DNA from: DALYDK01 sp031973215
GTDB taxonomy: Bacteria > Patescibacteriota > Saccharimonadia > Saccharimonadales > CAIOMD01
Reading direction: 5' to 3'
DNA: 64,000 nucleotides
Assembly: GCA_031973215.1 (NCBI GenBank)
Contig: DALYDK010000004.1
Location: forward strand, 1 to 64,000
The position numbers were made by a program, and so were the translations under genes. Of the stretch, positions 1 through 8,257 are shown piece by piece. The notes under the pieces were generated by a model. The model worked only from the letters and a program-made list of their open reading frames with translations. It was not told the origin of the DNA and made no database searches. Each line of letters begins with the position of its first letter. Position 1 is the first letter of the stretch.

Positions 1-55
1 ACCTTCGACCTCGCGGTCCCAAACCGCGCGCGCTAGCCAACTGCGCCAATCCCCG
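1..55 (-). tRNA. tRNA-Pro (anticodon TGG), 3' part outside window
   Basis: This tRNA gene is cut by the left edge and is transcribed right to left. The acceptor 5' strand CGGGGAT is the complement of 49-55, followed by D-stem GCGC/GCGC and anticodon stem CGCGG/CCGCG. The stem encloses the loop TTTGGGA, which gives anticodon TGG. A C at position 1 is usual for bacterial tRNA-Pro. The T arm is only begun inside the window. Confidence 0.9.
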
Positions 56-85
56 AATCGGAAATATAATAACAGATATAAGAAT

Positions 86-880
86 TTAAATAAAGCCATC
101 TACAAGTATGCGAACTTGTGAAATTGTTTTTATTTTACTGCTTGATTCAAAAATTACTCCGTTTAGTTGGTACGGGGGGGACTCTTCAATTTGCATTTTT
201 GCCTTATTACCTTTTATTTTTTCGTATATTTCTGGCAAAGAGGCACCCAGTGACGAATTTAAGGTCCCTACCATACCTACATCACTAATATGGGCTGTTC
301 CGTTCGGTAGCAAGCGAGCATCGGCAGACGGAACATGCCAGTGATCCCCCACTACCAAATCTACTACTCCATCTAAGTAATGCCCTATTGAAACCTTTTC
401 GCTAGATAAATCACCATGAAAATTTACAACCGAATAATCTGGTTTAATATTCATTATTAGTTGTTTGATTGTATCTGCAAATATAAATGAATTAGAGAAC
501 AAATCATTTAAACTATTCGGGTATATCGTACCTAAAATTGAAGCAATAAATATTTTTTGACCGTCTATATTTACTAGTTTATATAGTGGTGCTTTATTGT
601 TAATTAAATTACCCGGGGCCGTAACCGGTTTTGAAGAATCTTGAACGAGCTTACAGTTGTCTTTTCTTTCGAAAGAATGATTTCCTCCTGAAAAAATATC
701 TACACCATAACGCCTAAGTTCATTGAAGTGAGCTAGGCTCATACCTTTCCCATGTGTAACATTTTCAGACTGAGCTATAACAACATCTATATCTTTTTCA
801 ATACGAATCTTTGGAAGTAATTTACTAATTACCAACCTGCCAGGTTTGCCGACAATGTCTCCTAAATATAGTATTCTCAC
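86..880 (-). CDS. ymdB: YmdB-family metallophosphoesterase
   Basis: 264 aa, the usual length for the YmdB (TIGR00282) family of calcineurin-like phosphodiesterases, which act on 2',3'-cyclic nucleotides. Motifs in order are GDIVGKPGR near residue 7 (metal-binding Asp), SENVTHGKG near 39, GGNHSFER near 66, NFHGDLSSEK near 153 and GDHWHVPSAD near 180. The family consensus has GTHTHV where this protein has GDHWHV, so the last metal-site segment is slightly altered. The start is GTG at 880 and no Shine-Dalgarno sequence precedes it. It lies 24 bases downstream of rny on the same strand. Bacillus also has rny next to ymdB, which supports both calls and suggests a joint role in RNA turnover. Confidence 0.9.
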   Translation of the reverse strand: MRILYLGDIVGKPGRLVISKLLPKIRIEKDIDVVIAQSENVTHGKGMSLAHFNELRRYGVDIFSGGNHSFERKDNCKLVQDSSKPVTAPGNLINNKAPLYKLVNIDGQKIFIASILGTIYPNSLNDLFSNSFIFADTIKQLIMNIKPDYSVVNFHGDLSSEKVSIGHYLDGVVDLVVGDHWHVPSADARLLPNGTAHISDVGMVGTLNSSLGASLPEIYEKIKGNKAKMQIEESPPYQLNGVIFESSSKIKTISQVRILVDGFI

Positions 881-904
881 TATTTAATAATAGTAAATTA
901 TGAA

Positions 905-2419
905 CTACTTAGCGAATTCAATGGCTCTTGTTTCCCTTATGACATTAACCTTGATTGTTCCAGGATACTGCATTGTAGATTCAATTTTATTGGCTATGTC
1001 TCTGGCAAGTTTTATAGCACTAAGATCATCGACTTCTCCAGGAGTAACAAAAATTCTTACCTCTCTACCCGCGCTTATAGCGTAAGTCTTTTCGACCCCA
1101 CTAAAACTGTTTGCAACATTTTCAAGATCTTGCATTCTTTGAGCAAAGTTCTCGGCACTTATGTTTCTGGCCCCAGGACGAGCAGCGCTTATTGCATCTA
1201 CCACTCTAACCACTAGAGCTTCAGTAGTAGTGGCCTCCATATCGTCATGGTGTGCTTCTGCTGCATGGGCAATTTCTTCTGGAACCCCGTATTTGCGTGC
1301 AATTTCGCCAGTTATGTGATGATGCTTGCCTTCTATTTTATGCGTCAAAGCCTTGCCCATATCATGGATTAGCGCGGCATACTTAGTGGTTCTTACGTCT
1401 GCACCAACTTGATCGGCAATAATACCGGCCATCTGGGCCATTTCTATAGAATGCTTCAATACGTTCTGACCATAGCTTGTTCTGAATTTAAGCTCACCTA
1501 AATATTGCAATATTTCTTTTGGCACTCCAACAACACCAACTTCTCTGGCAGCATCTTCACCAGCCCTAACAACTTCTTTTTGAACTTGTTTTTGAGCCTT
1601 TTCAACAACTTCTTCGATGCGCCCCGGATGGACACGACCATCTTTAAGTAGCATTTCTAGCGCAACTCTAGCAACTTCTCTTCTAACAGGGTCAAAGCTA
1701 CTAAGAATAATCATTCCTGGGGTATCATCTACCATAATATCTACCCCAGTTGCCCGCTGAAGTGCCTGTATATTTCTTCCTTCTTTGCCAATGATACGGC
1801 CCTTCATCTCTTCGTCTTCAAGCTTGACTGCAGTTACTGTTCTTTCGGCTGTAACATCACTAGCCATTCGCTCCATCGCACTAACAATAATTGCCCCAGC
1901 TTGTTCTTCGGCAAGATCTTCGGCATCTTTTTGTAGTTTTGCCACCAAATTAACAAGATCATTCTTAATGTCTCTCTCAGTCATTTGCATAAGCTTTTCA
2001 GTTGCTTCTGCCTTAGACAGTTTGGCAATTTTTTCAAGTTTATCTTGTTGCTTTACTCGTAGATCTTTAATAATGTTCTTAAGTTCCTCAACCTCATCTT
2101 CACTTTTACGAAGTTTTTCAGATCTCTTGTCAAGCTCATCAAGCTTAGCGTCTAAACTCTCTTCTCTTTCTATAAGTCGTTTTTCGGTTGACTTAAGTTC
2201 TTTACGACGATCTTGCTCTTCGCGCCTAGCCTGTTCGGCCATATTGGCTGCATCTTCAGTAGCCTTTTTAGTAATAGCAGCCGCTTCTTTGTTTGCCTTT
2301 GCTAACTGCTTTTCTGCCTCATGCGCAGCAGAGCCTATTTTTCTTTTTGTAACAACTTGGCTCGCACCAAAGCCAGCACCTACTCCAACAATTGCCAATG
2401 CAATAGTAATCGGGTCCAT
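905..2419 (-). CDS. rny: Ribonuclease Y
   Basis: 504 aa, typical of RNase Y, the membrane-anchored endoribonuclease that starts mRNA decay. Residues 5-22 form an N-terminal transmembrane helix. Residues 30-165 are a charged coiled coil rich in Lys/Glu/Arg. The KH domain follows with GRIIGKEGRNIQAL near 208. The HD phosphohydrolase domain has LIHDMGKA near 357 and further His residues (KHHH, AAEAHHDD) as metal ligands. A strong Shine-Dalgarno AAGGAGAT precedes the ATG at 2419. The 160 bases upstream hold no other gene that I can see. Confidence 0.97.
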   Translation of the reverse strand: MDPITIALAIVGVGAGFGASQVVTKRKIGSAAHEAEKQLAKANKEAAAITKKATEDAANMAEQARREEQDRRKELKSTEKRLIEREESLDAKLDELDKRSEKLRKSEDEVEELKNIIKDLRVKQQDKLEKIAKLSKAEATEKLMQMTERDIKNDLVNLVAKLQKDAEDLAEEQAGAIIVSAMERMASDVTAERTVTAVKLEDEEMKGRIIGKEGRNIQALQRATGVDIMVDDTPGMIILSSFDPVRREVARVALEMLLKDGRVHPGRIEEVVEKAQKQVQKEVVRAGEDAAREVGVVGVPKEILQYLGELKFRTSYGQNVLKHSIEMAQMAGIIADQVGADVRTTKYAALIHDMGKALTHKIEGKHHHITGEIARKYGVPEEIAHAAEAHHDDMEATTTEALVVRVVDAISAARPGARNISAENFAQRMQDLENVANSFSGVEKTYAISAGREVRIFVTPGEVDDLSAIKLARDIANKIESTMQYPGTIKVNVIRETRAIEFAK

Positions 2420-2579
2420 AATATCTCCTTTTATCGTAATAACTTTCTTAAATAAGCAATCACTATCACTTCATTAGCTTATTAGAAAATCTTTTAACAA
2501 ATCATTTAGAAACTACCAAAAACAGATTAATTTCTATAGTTAATATTATCACTTTTATGTCTAGTAGTATATATTTTAT

Positions 2580-3491
2580 TTACTGCTTATCTGCTAAAAC
2601 TATGTACCTTTTTTGAAAAGGATCATCTGCTGGACCATAATTAACTGTTATGCTTAAACCCTGTCCTTTAATTTCCGGAGGATCAATAGACGTCAATATA
2701 TTAAAGTTTTTGGCATCGATTGTTTTAGTTTTTTTAACAGTATATTTATACTCTGTTCCATCACCCATAATTATTACAATATCATCTCCTGGGACAAGCC
2801 TATTAATGTTTGTAAAAACTCCCTGGGAACCATCGTAAACGCTAGTACCATCTAAAAATACAACCCCCCTATCCGCAGGCTTTGAGCTGCCTTCGTACCA
2901 GCCAACATCATTTATATTTTTAGGCACTTTTATTGAGCCACTTGAGTCAGATGAAACAATTTTAATTCTTGAGTTTAGGTTAATTTTTTGAATTTGCAAT
3001 AATTTAGGTATATCTTTCTCTGCTGTATAACCATTAACCACAGAGGCAGTTACAGGAGTTTTATCATAACTTCCATATTCATCAATTTCTATTCCTTTAC
3101 CGGTATCTTCTTGTAGTACTATTTTTGCTTGAGCTGGATGATTTTTTCTGTAGTTATAAAACAAAATTAAATTTGCAGAGAATGTAATAAGTAGCAATAC
3201 AGCCAAGGCCATCATTATTTTTCTATAAGTAAGGTTTATCTTTATGGTGGGAAGTTTGATTTTTCTTTTATTTGGTAGCGGGAAATCAGTGTATTTAAAA
3301 GGTTTAAGCTGACCACTATTTTTATTGGCAGAGTCATTTGGCTTACTATGGAGTGAATTATTATTTTGGATTTCATCTTTTGGCTGATTGTTTGAATTTT
3401 TTAAATAATTACTCCTTGTAGCTGAAGAGCCTGAATAACGCTTAGTTCTAAGCGGTTCGTTGGCATATTTTCGATTTCGATCCCGATCCAT
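2580..3491 (-). CDS. Sortase-fold membrane protein lacking catalytic residues
   Basis: 303 aa. Residues 1-85 are polar, basic and low in complexity, residues 91-112 form one transmembrane helix, and the rest is a predicted extracytoplasmic sortase domain (about 165-303). The order of segments matches class D/E sortases: KVPKNINDVGWYEGS, then VVFLDGTSVYDGS, GVFTNINRLVPGD, and finally QKRYIV. At the position of the catalytic His (usually GH) there is Thr216. At the position of the catalytic Cys (usually T-x-T-C) the segment reads SITVNYG, with Asn284. Only the Arg (R295) remains. It therefore probably cannot transpeptidate. It may be a binding or scaffold relative, or a decaying gene, although the frame is intact over its full length. 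Confidence 0.75.
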   Translation of the reverse strand: MDRDRNRKYANEPLRTKRYSGSSATRSNYLKNSNNQPKDEIQNNNSLHSKPNDSANKNSGQLKPFKYTDFPLPNKRKIKLPTIKINLTYRKIMMALAVLLLITFSANLILFYNYRKNHPAQAKIVLQEDTGKGIEIDEYGSYDKTPVTASVVNGYTAEKDIPKLLQIQKINLNSRIKIVSSDSSGSIKVPKNINDVGWYEGSSKPADRGVVFLDGTSVYDGSQGVFTNINRLVPGDDIVIIMGDGTEYKYTVKKTKTIDAKNFNILTSIDPPEIKGQGLSITVNYGPADDPFQKRYIVLADKQ

Positions 3492-3546
3492 TTTTATTCT
3501 TTAGCTCTTATGCTTATTTTAAACTAGGACCATGATTCGGTCAAAA

Positions 3547-4308
3547 TTACTCAGAAATAAACTTGCCAGCTACGTTAACCGCTAAGGCAACTGTTAATAT
3601 GCCGGCTAAGAATAAAACCGCTCGTAAATCGATTATCTTTTTTTTGCTAGTTGTTTCATGGATGGTAGGTATAAGATCAGACAGGGCTATATATAATAAA
3701 AATCCAGCGCTTAGACCTATTAGAATGCCTAGGGGCAGATTATCTGCAGAGCCTAACGTATAGGTTAATACCGCCATAAGAGTAGTGGCAAGAGCACTTA
3801 AAATATTAATAAGAATTACTTTTTTACGAGAGTAGCCCCTGGCAAGTAAAAGACCAAAATCACCTATTTCTTGAGGTATTTCATGTGCAGCAATTGCGAT
3901 TGTAGTCACAATGCCCGTTGGCACGCTAATTAAGAAGGCTGCTGCAATGGCCACGCCATCAAGTGCATTGTGTAATGTGTCGCCAATAATAATTAAACTG
4001 GCTGGTCTTTTATGAAAACCTTTCTGTGCCTCGTGACCGTGGTGATGATGGAACCAATGCAAAAATCTTTCTAGATAGAAAAATATTACAATACCAATTA
4101 AGGTAGCCATAAGGACAGAATTTACATTCTGTTCTGCAACAGCTTCAGGCAATAAATCCAAAAAGACCGCTGCGATTAAAGCACCGGCCGCAAAGGGGGT
4201 TGCAAATAATGCTAGCGAATCGGCCGTTTTCTTATTACTAATAAGTAAAAAGCCACCTATTAATGAAAATAAGCCACCTATTAATGAAAAAATAATTACA
4301 AGTGTCAT
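3547..4308 (-). CDS. ZIP-family divalent metal transporter
   Basis: 253 aa with about seven to eight hydrophobic helices, as in ZIP (ZupT/ZRT-IRT-like) importers of zinc and other divalent cations. A His-rich cytoplasmic loop (HHHHGHEAQKGFHK) lies between helices 3 and 4. The two metal-binding helices are recognisable: HNALDGVAIAAAF in helix 4 and AAHEIPQEIGDF in helix 5. The metal specificity cannot be read from the sequence. The gene stands between the sortase-like gene and tsaB on the same strand with short gaps. Confidence 0.9.
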   Translation of the reverse strand: MTLVIIFSLIGGLFSLIGGFLLISNKKTADSLALFATPFAAGALIAAVFLDLLPEAVAEQNVNSVLMATLIGIVIFFYLERFLHWFHHHHGHEAQKGFHKRPASLIIIGDTLHNALDGVAIAAAFLISVPTGIVTTIAIAAHEIPQEIGDFGLLLARGYSRKKVILINILSALATTLMAVLTYTLGSADNLPLGILIGLSAGFLLYIALSDLIPTIHETTSKKKIIDLRAVLFLAGILTVALAVNVAGKFISE

Positions 4309-4359
4309 AGTTATTAGAATTTAGTTTATAACATTTAATGATTATTATTAATTAATAAT

Positions 4360-4752
4360 CTACTTTTTCGGTTTAGAAATGTTAGCTAGACCGCCGTAAA
4401 CAGGAACCGCAATTTTATCATTTTCATTTTTCTGCAGCCGTTTAATCCCTTGCTGAATCCATTCATGGCTATCTGAACCTACTATAGGAATATGTAATGA
4501 ATATGCCAATGTATTAAAAACTGTATGAGATATTCTTAGCCCAGTAAAACTGCCAGGACCTGAGTATATTACCAATCCATCTATATCGTCATAGCTTAAG
4601 CTGGCAGTATTTAGTAACTGCTCTATTTTTATAAATATTTCATCTGCTAAAGTTCTGTGGGCATTCCAAGAAATATGTGAAATTTCTTGGTCATTGCCAA
4701 AAAGCGCAATTACGCAATCTGAGCTTGAGCTATTTATACAAAGATATTTCAT
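4360..4752 (-). CDS. tsaB: TsaB-like partner for tRNA t6A synthesis (short form)
   Basis: 130 aa, against roughly 200-230 for ordinary TsaB. TsaB is the non-catalytic ASKHA-fold partner of TsaD in making N6-threonylcarbamoyladenosine on tRNA. The N-terminal lobe is complete: KYLCINSSSSDCVIAL, AHRTLADEIF, GLVIYSGPGSFTGLRI (the family signature near residue 63). The protein ends in VPVYGGLANISKPKK instead of a second lobe. The reading frame is closed by a normal stop, so the short length looks natural, perhaps a CPR-specific minimal version. It overlaps tsaE by 23 bases. TsaD and TsaC are not in this window. Confidence 0.85.
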   Translation of the reverse strand: MKYLCINSSSSDCVIALFGNDQEISHISWNAHRTLADEIFIKIEQLLNTASLSYDDIDGLVIYSGPGSFTGLRISHTVFNTLAYSLHIPIVGSDSHEWIQQGIKRLQKNENDKIAVPVYGGLANISKPKK

Positions 4753-5221
4753 CTATACCTTTCAAAAGATAATTGAGCGGTTCGTCTGCAACAATTTTAA
4801 TTTCTCTTATATTTTCTGAGAGTGAATTAATAGTAATTACTAGCTTGTTGACATTAAGCTTATTAATAACAATATCCGCCCACTCTATAATAACTGTTTT
4901 GTGATTATCATTAATATCTTCAATTACCGTATCAAGCAATACTCCTGGACTACTTAGTCTGTAAAAATCGTAATGTGATATTTCTAAATTCTTTGCTCTA
5001 TATACATTGGTCAGGGTAAAAGATGGGCTAGAAACTAAATCGGCACTTCCGGCGCCTTTGGCTATGCCCTTGGTTAGGGTGGTTTTTCCGCCGCCTAAAT
5101 CACTAGACAAAATTATCAGTTCACCACCTTTTAAATTTCTACCAATACATTCACCTATTTTTTGCGAAAATTCGGAGCTGGGAGATTTTATTTCGTAATT
5201 CGTAACGATACTCATAAACAC
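4730..5221 (-). CDS. tsaE: TsaE ATPase for tRNA t6A synthesis
   Basis: 163 aa, typical of TsaE (YjeE), the P-loop ATPase that drives the TsaB-TsaD complex. Walker A is SSDLGGGKTTLTKGIAKG near residue 40. It is followed by the family segments VSSPSFTLTNVY and SHYDFYRL, and by the Walker-B-like VIIEWADIV near 112. The first ATG is at 5221 and a second lies at 5215; either fits. The start lies inside the 3' end of the lamin-tail gene, with 65-71 bases of overlap, so the two are probably translated from one mRNA. It also overlaps tsaB by 23 bases. Confidence 0.92.
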   Translation of the reverse strand: MFMSIVTNYEIKSPSSEFSQKIGECIGRNLKGGELIILSSDLGGGKTTLTKGIAKGAGSADLVSSPSFTLTNVYRAKNLEISHYDFYRLSSPGVLLDTVIEDINDNHKTVIIEWADIVINKLNVNKLVITINSLSENIREIKIVADEPLNYLLKGIDEISLYK

Positions 5222-6635
5222 TATATATTATTGCAACAAGAACTAAGATTGCAACAACTGAATTTGGTATGGGGTTAGAGACGGCTATTAAAGGCTTATT
5301 AGTTTGATCTGCTTTGACCTGTGTTACTTTAGCTGCTTTAGATTTTGCCACTTTGGGCGTAGCCGAGGACTTTGCAGTTGTTTTTGCTTTAGTTGCAGTT
5401 GTGGCTTTTGCCTTAGCTGAAGTTTTTGCCGTAGAGCTTTTAGCTAAATTTGCCGGTGAAACAATTTTTATAGTAATGATGTTTTCGGTATTTTCGGTTG
5501 GAGTAGTAGTCCACCGCCAGTTTCCATTTGAATCTTTAGCATAAGCAAGACCAGGCTCCACTTCGGTGTAGGAAACTGAATCATTTAAGCTATTTTTTGC
5601 ATCGAATAAGCTTACCTTACCCGCAGTGTTGCTTAAAGAAATTGGCGTATCAAATGACTTTACTACCAAATATTTTTTAGCTCCTATTATTATATTCCCA
5701 AAAGTATATTTGTAAGATCCGGTGTTGCCAGTCTCGATCCGATAGTCCTCTAAGTTAATATCTTTTTCATTAGGATTATATATTTCAACCCATTCATCGG
5801 AACTATCAACCAGTGGAAATTCTGGATCAATCATAATTTCAGAAATTATAAGACTTTGGATAGGTATATTTTGATCTTCACCAGGATTTGGTGTTTCACC
5901 ACCCGGGTCTGAGCCTTCTGTACCTTGACCCCCTGAGCTAGAAGAGTTATTGCTATTATTAGATTGGTTTTGGTCATTGTCAGAAGTGCTGTCGTTATTC
6001 TCCGAATTATTATCTTCAATCAGCGGGGCATCATTAGTTGTCCTAAAACTAGCAACGGTCAGTAACTCAAAGTCTAATGAGTTATTATCTGTATCAATAA
6101 TTTTTCCGTCATCTGTTTTTCTGATAATAGAGCCTGATTTTTCGGGCGCTTTTGCCGTCGAAGTCTCGCTTAATATATCAGGCTTTGGACCATACCCAAC
6201 CCTATCAACTATATTGCCGAGCGGATCAAGTAAATCAACTGTTGCACCATCAGCAGAAAGACCGCTAAATGATGTTGTTTTATATCTAACAATTAACGAA
6301 TTATCTGCGTTAAATGAGTCTGGAGCGAAAACAATAAATCCTCCAGGATGTATTTTTAATTCATTATTGATTTCCAAAAAATTCTTTGCGGTCAGTAGGC
6401 TACCAGACGAAGTAATATACCTTAATTGCCAGCCATATAAATTAATTGTTTTATCTGATTGATTATGAACCTCTATGAACTCTTGCTCTGTAGTACCACT
6501 TCCGGGCCCATTAGTTTGAATTTGACTAATAACAACAGAGGATTCTGCCTTAGATATAGCTGGAATAAAAACTCCACAAATAATGACAAATAACAAGTAC
6601 AAATATTTAAATTTAGTTTCTATTTTATTCAGCAT
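5151..6635 (-). CDS. Secreted/anchored protein with two lamin-tail domains
   Basis: 494 aa. A signal peptide occupies about residues 1-31 and ends ISKAES. Two lamin-tail-like (LTD) Ig-fold domains follow, at about 33-140 (EQEFIEVHNQSDKTINLYGW) and 263-370 (DEWVEIYNPNEKDINLEDYR). A Ser/Asn/Gly-rich linker (about 215-255) separates them. After them come an Ala/Lys/Thr-rich stalk (about 395-455) and a C-terminal transmembrane helix with a basic tail. The layout is that of a cell-surface protein held by its C terminus. LTD domains in bacteria occur in surface and DNA-associated proteins; the role here is unknown. Its 3' end overlaps tsaE by up to 71 bases. Confidence 0.8.
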   Translation of the reverse strand: MLNKIETKFKYLYLLFVIICGVFIPAISKAESSVVISQIQTNGPGSGTTEQEFIEVHNQSDKTINLYGWQLRYITSSGSLLTAKNFLEINNELKIHPGGFIVFAPDSFNADNSLIVRYKTTSFSGLSADGATVDLLDPLGNIVDRVGYGPKPDILSETSTAKAPEKSGSIIRKTDDGKIIDTDNNSLDFELLTVASFRTTNDAPLIEDNNSENNDSTSDNDQNQSNNSNNSSSSGGQGTEGSDPGGETPNPGEDQNIPIQSLIISEIMIDPEFPLVDSSDEWVEIYNPNEKDINLEDYRIETGNTGSYKYTFGNIIIGAKKYLVVKSFDTPISLSNTAGKVSLFDAKNSLNDSVSYTEVEPGLAYAKDSNGNWRWTTTPTENTENIITIKIVSPANLAKSSTAKTSAKAKATTATKAKTTAKSSATPKVAKSKAAKVTQVKADQTNKPLIAVSNPIPNSVVAILVLVAIIYSVYEYRYELRNKISQLRIFAKNR

Positions 6636-6704
6636 TTATTTATATAAACTTAAGCTTAATTTAAGTGTAAACAATTTTACGCATTATTACTATAAAATAA
6701 AACT

Positions 6705-7235
6705 ATGTTGGTTTTGTCAGATCAAATAATTAATAAAGATCTTTTTAGTATTCGTACTGCCTCTAAGGTCGGCTCTGTTAGTTTGCCTATAATGAATCCT
6801 GCCTCTCTGCATATTGATGCTTTTTATTGTCAGTCTATAATTGGCGAGCAGTTAGTTCTACTTGACACCGAAATAAGGGAACTTTCAAGAAAAGGATTTA
6901 TTATAGACGATATAAACAAATTATCTTCGGCCGAGGAGCTTCTGCGATTAAAGCCAATAATTGAAATGAATTATATATTAATTGGCAAAAAAGTGTTTTC
7001 CAATAATAAGTACATTGGAAAAGTAAGGGACTTTATTGTTGATACTAAAAGCCTATATGTTCAAAAACTACTTGTTGCAAACTTATTTGGAAAAATAATA
7101 GACTCAGACAAAAGAGTTATTTCAAGAGACCAGATTATTGAGGTTACAGATAGCGCAATACATATTTCCGGCCCAGAAGAAACGGTAAAATACCAGCTAT
7201 TTAATAAAGCCGGTATGCCTAGCTCTGCTGACTAA
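6705..7235 (+). CDS. PRC-barrel-like domain protein
   Basis: 176 aa, cytoplasmic. The first half (MLVLSDQIINKDLFSIRTASK, then VGSVSLPIMNP) and the second half (IGKKVFSNNKYIGKVRDFIV, then DTKSLYVQKLLV) each resemble a PRC-barrel, a small beta-barrel found in RNA-maturation factors (RimM) and photosynthetic reaction centres. The ligand and role cannot be read. A TATAAA-type -10 sequence lies just upstream of the ATG with no Shine-Dalgarno, so the mRNA may be leaderless. It converges on recX and overlaps its 3' end by 17 bases. Confidence 0.65.
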   Translation: MLVLSDQIINKDLFSIRTASKVGSVSLPIMNPASLHIDAFYCQSIIGEQLVLLDTEIRELSRKGFIIDDINKLSSAEELLRLKPIIEMNYILIGKKVFSNNKYIGKVRDFIVDTKSLYVQKLLVANLFGKIIDSDKRVISRDQIIEVTDSAIHISGPEETVKYQLFNKAGMPSSAD

Positions 7236-7818
7236 AATACCTTTTGATAGTATCGTAACTGTATCCTTTTGAAAGAAGGTACTGTTTGAGCTTAATTTCG
7301 TCTTTATATTTAACGGTTAGTCGTTTTTTATCAATAAAATCTAGCATATTTTGGTAATCGTCAATATTTTTTTGGTTTATAGTTTCATCAATTATTTCTT
7401 TACTTACACCTTTAGCAAACAGTTCTGCCTTAATTTTTATAAGGCTCATTTTTTTTGACAATCTCTGCTCAATCCACCAGTTACAAAAAGCTTTATCGTC
7501 CTGATATTTTTTATTTTGCATATCCAAGGTTAATTGTGATGCAAAATCAACATCAAGCTTCTTCTTTTTTAGATAAATATTTAGCTCTCTAGCAGACCTT
7601 GGCCTAATAAATAACCATTCTATTACCCTAGATCTTATGAGCCCTTCATTTGATATTTTTTTTAATACCTGAAGTTCGCCTTCTTCTATTTCTTTATTGA
7701 TAAATAATTTTTGACTTAAAAGCTGATCTTTGGTTAAAGATAGTTCATATTTACCATCAATAAATACATTGACGCGATCGTTATTTATTTTTTGATTTGT
7801 TAGCCTTGTTATCTTCAT
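7219..7818 (-). CDS. recX: RecX regulator of RecA
   Basis: 199 aa of tandem three-helix repeats as in RecX, which binds RecA filaments and limits their extension. Recognisable segments are RVNVFIDGKYELSLT near residue 15, IRPRSARELNIYLKKK near 72, YQDDKAFCNWWIEQRLSKK near 107 and KIKAELFAKGVSKEII near 130. It follows recA on the same strand with only the DUF457 gene between them, the usual recA-recX arrangement with one insertion. Confidence 0.92.
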   Translation of the reverse strand: MKITRLTNQKINNDRVNVFIDGKYELSLTKDQLLSQKLFINKEIEEGELQVLKKISNEGLIRSRVIEWLFIRPRSARELNIYLKKKKLDVDFASQLTLDMQNKKYQDDKAFCNWWIEQRLSKKMSLIKIKAELFAKGVSKEIIDETINQKNIDDYQNMLDFIDKKRLTVKYKDEIKLKQYLLSKGYSYDTIKRYFSQQS

Positions 7819-7828
7819 AAAAATTAAT

Positions 7829-8257
7829 TTAAAAAATTATACTTAACATTAATAGAGCCCAGAGTATCTCAACAAGTAGGCCAATTGGTTTCTCGAACCA
7901 CTGAATTTTGGCATGAAATTTCGTTAGCGGGTCTCTGTAATCTTTAAAGTCCATCTTGTACTTATACTCTTTGTACCATCTATAAGCCCATATCAAATCT
8001 GGTGAAGTGGCAAGAATAAGACAGCCCGATAATAGCCAGGGCTGATTACTAACAAAAATAGTCCAAAAAAGCAGTGCTGCAGTTAAGAATGCATCTATGA
8101 CTAAATAGAATATAAACCAGCCATTTCTTTTAGCAAGTCCGAAATGTGGTACTGAATCTAAAACAAAATGGCTCAAAAAAGCAAGAGGTAGCGCTATCGG
8201 ATTTTGAAGCACTACACCTATTGCAACTCCAGTTAGGCCATGGTTAATGGCTGTCAT
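7829..8257 (-). CDS. DUF457/YdjM-like membrane protein
   Basis: 142 aa with about four transmembrane helices. Conserved His/Asp features are NHGLTG near residue 5, LSHFVLDSVPHFG near 28, ATSPDLIWAYRW near 83 and KFHAKIQWFEKP near 112. These match the LexA-regulated, putatively metal-dependent membrane hydrolases of the DUF457/YdjM group, whose biochemical activity is not established. Its ATG follows the recA stop directly (TAAATG), so translation is very likely coupled to recA. That position suggests expression together with the DNA-repair response. Confidence 0.7.
   Translation of the reverse strand: MTAINHGLTGVAIGVVLQNPIALPLAFLSHFVLDSVPHFGLAKRNGWFIFYLVIDAFLTAALLFWTIFVSNQPWLLSGCLILATSPDLIWAYRWYKEYKYKMDFKDYRDPLTKFHAKIQWFEKPIGLLVEILWALLMLSIIF

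Noticed and set aside
1785..2477. Long plus-strand frame opposite rny
   Set aside because: It is the mirror of the coiled-coil coding region: Ser/Leu-rich low-complexity translation, no start signals, and it opposes a certain gene.
2420..2579. Extra small gene or riboswitch upstream of rny
   Set aside because: Only very short frames and no stable, conserved-looking structure could be seen in this 160-base gap.
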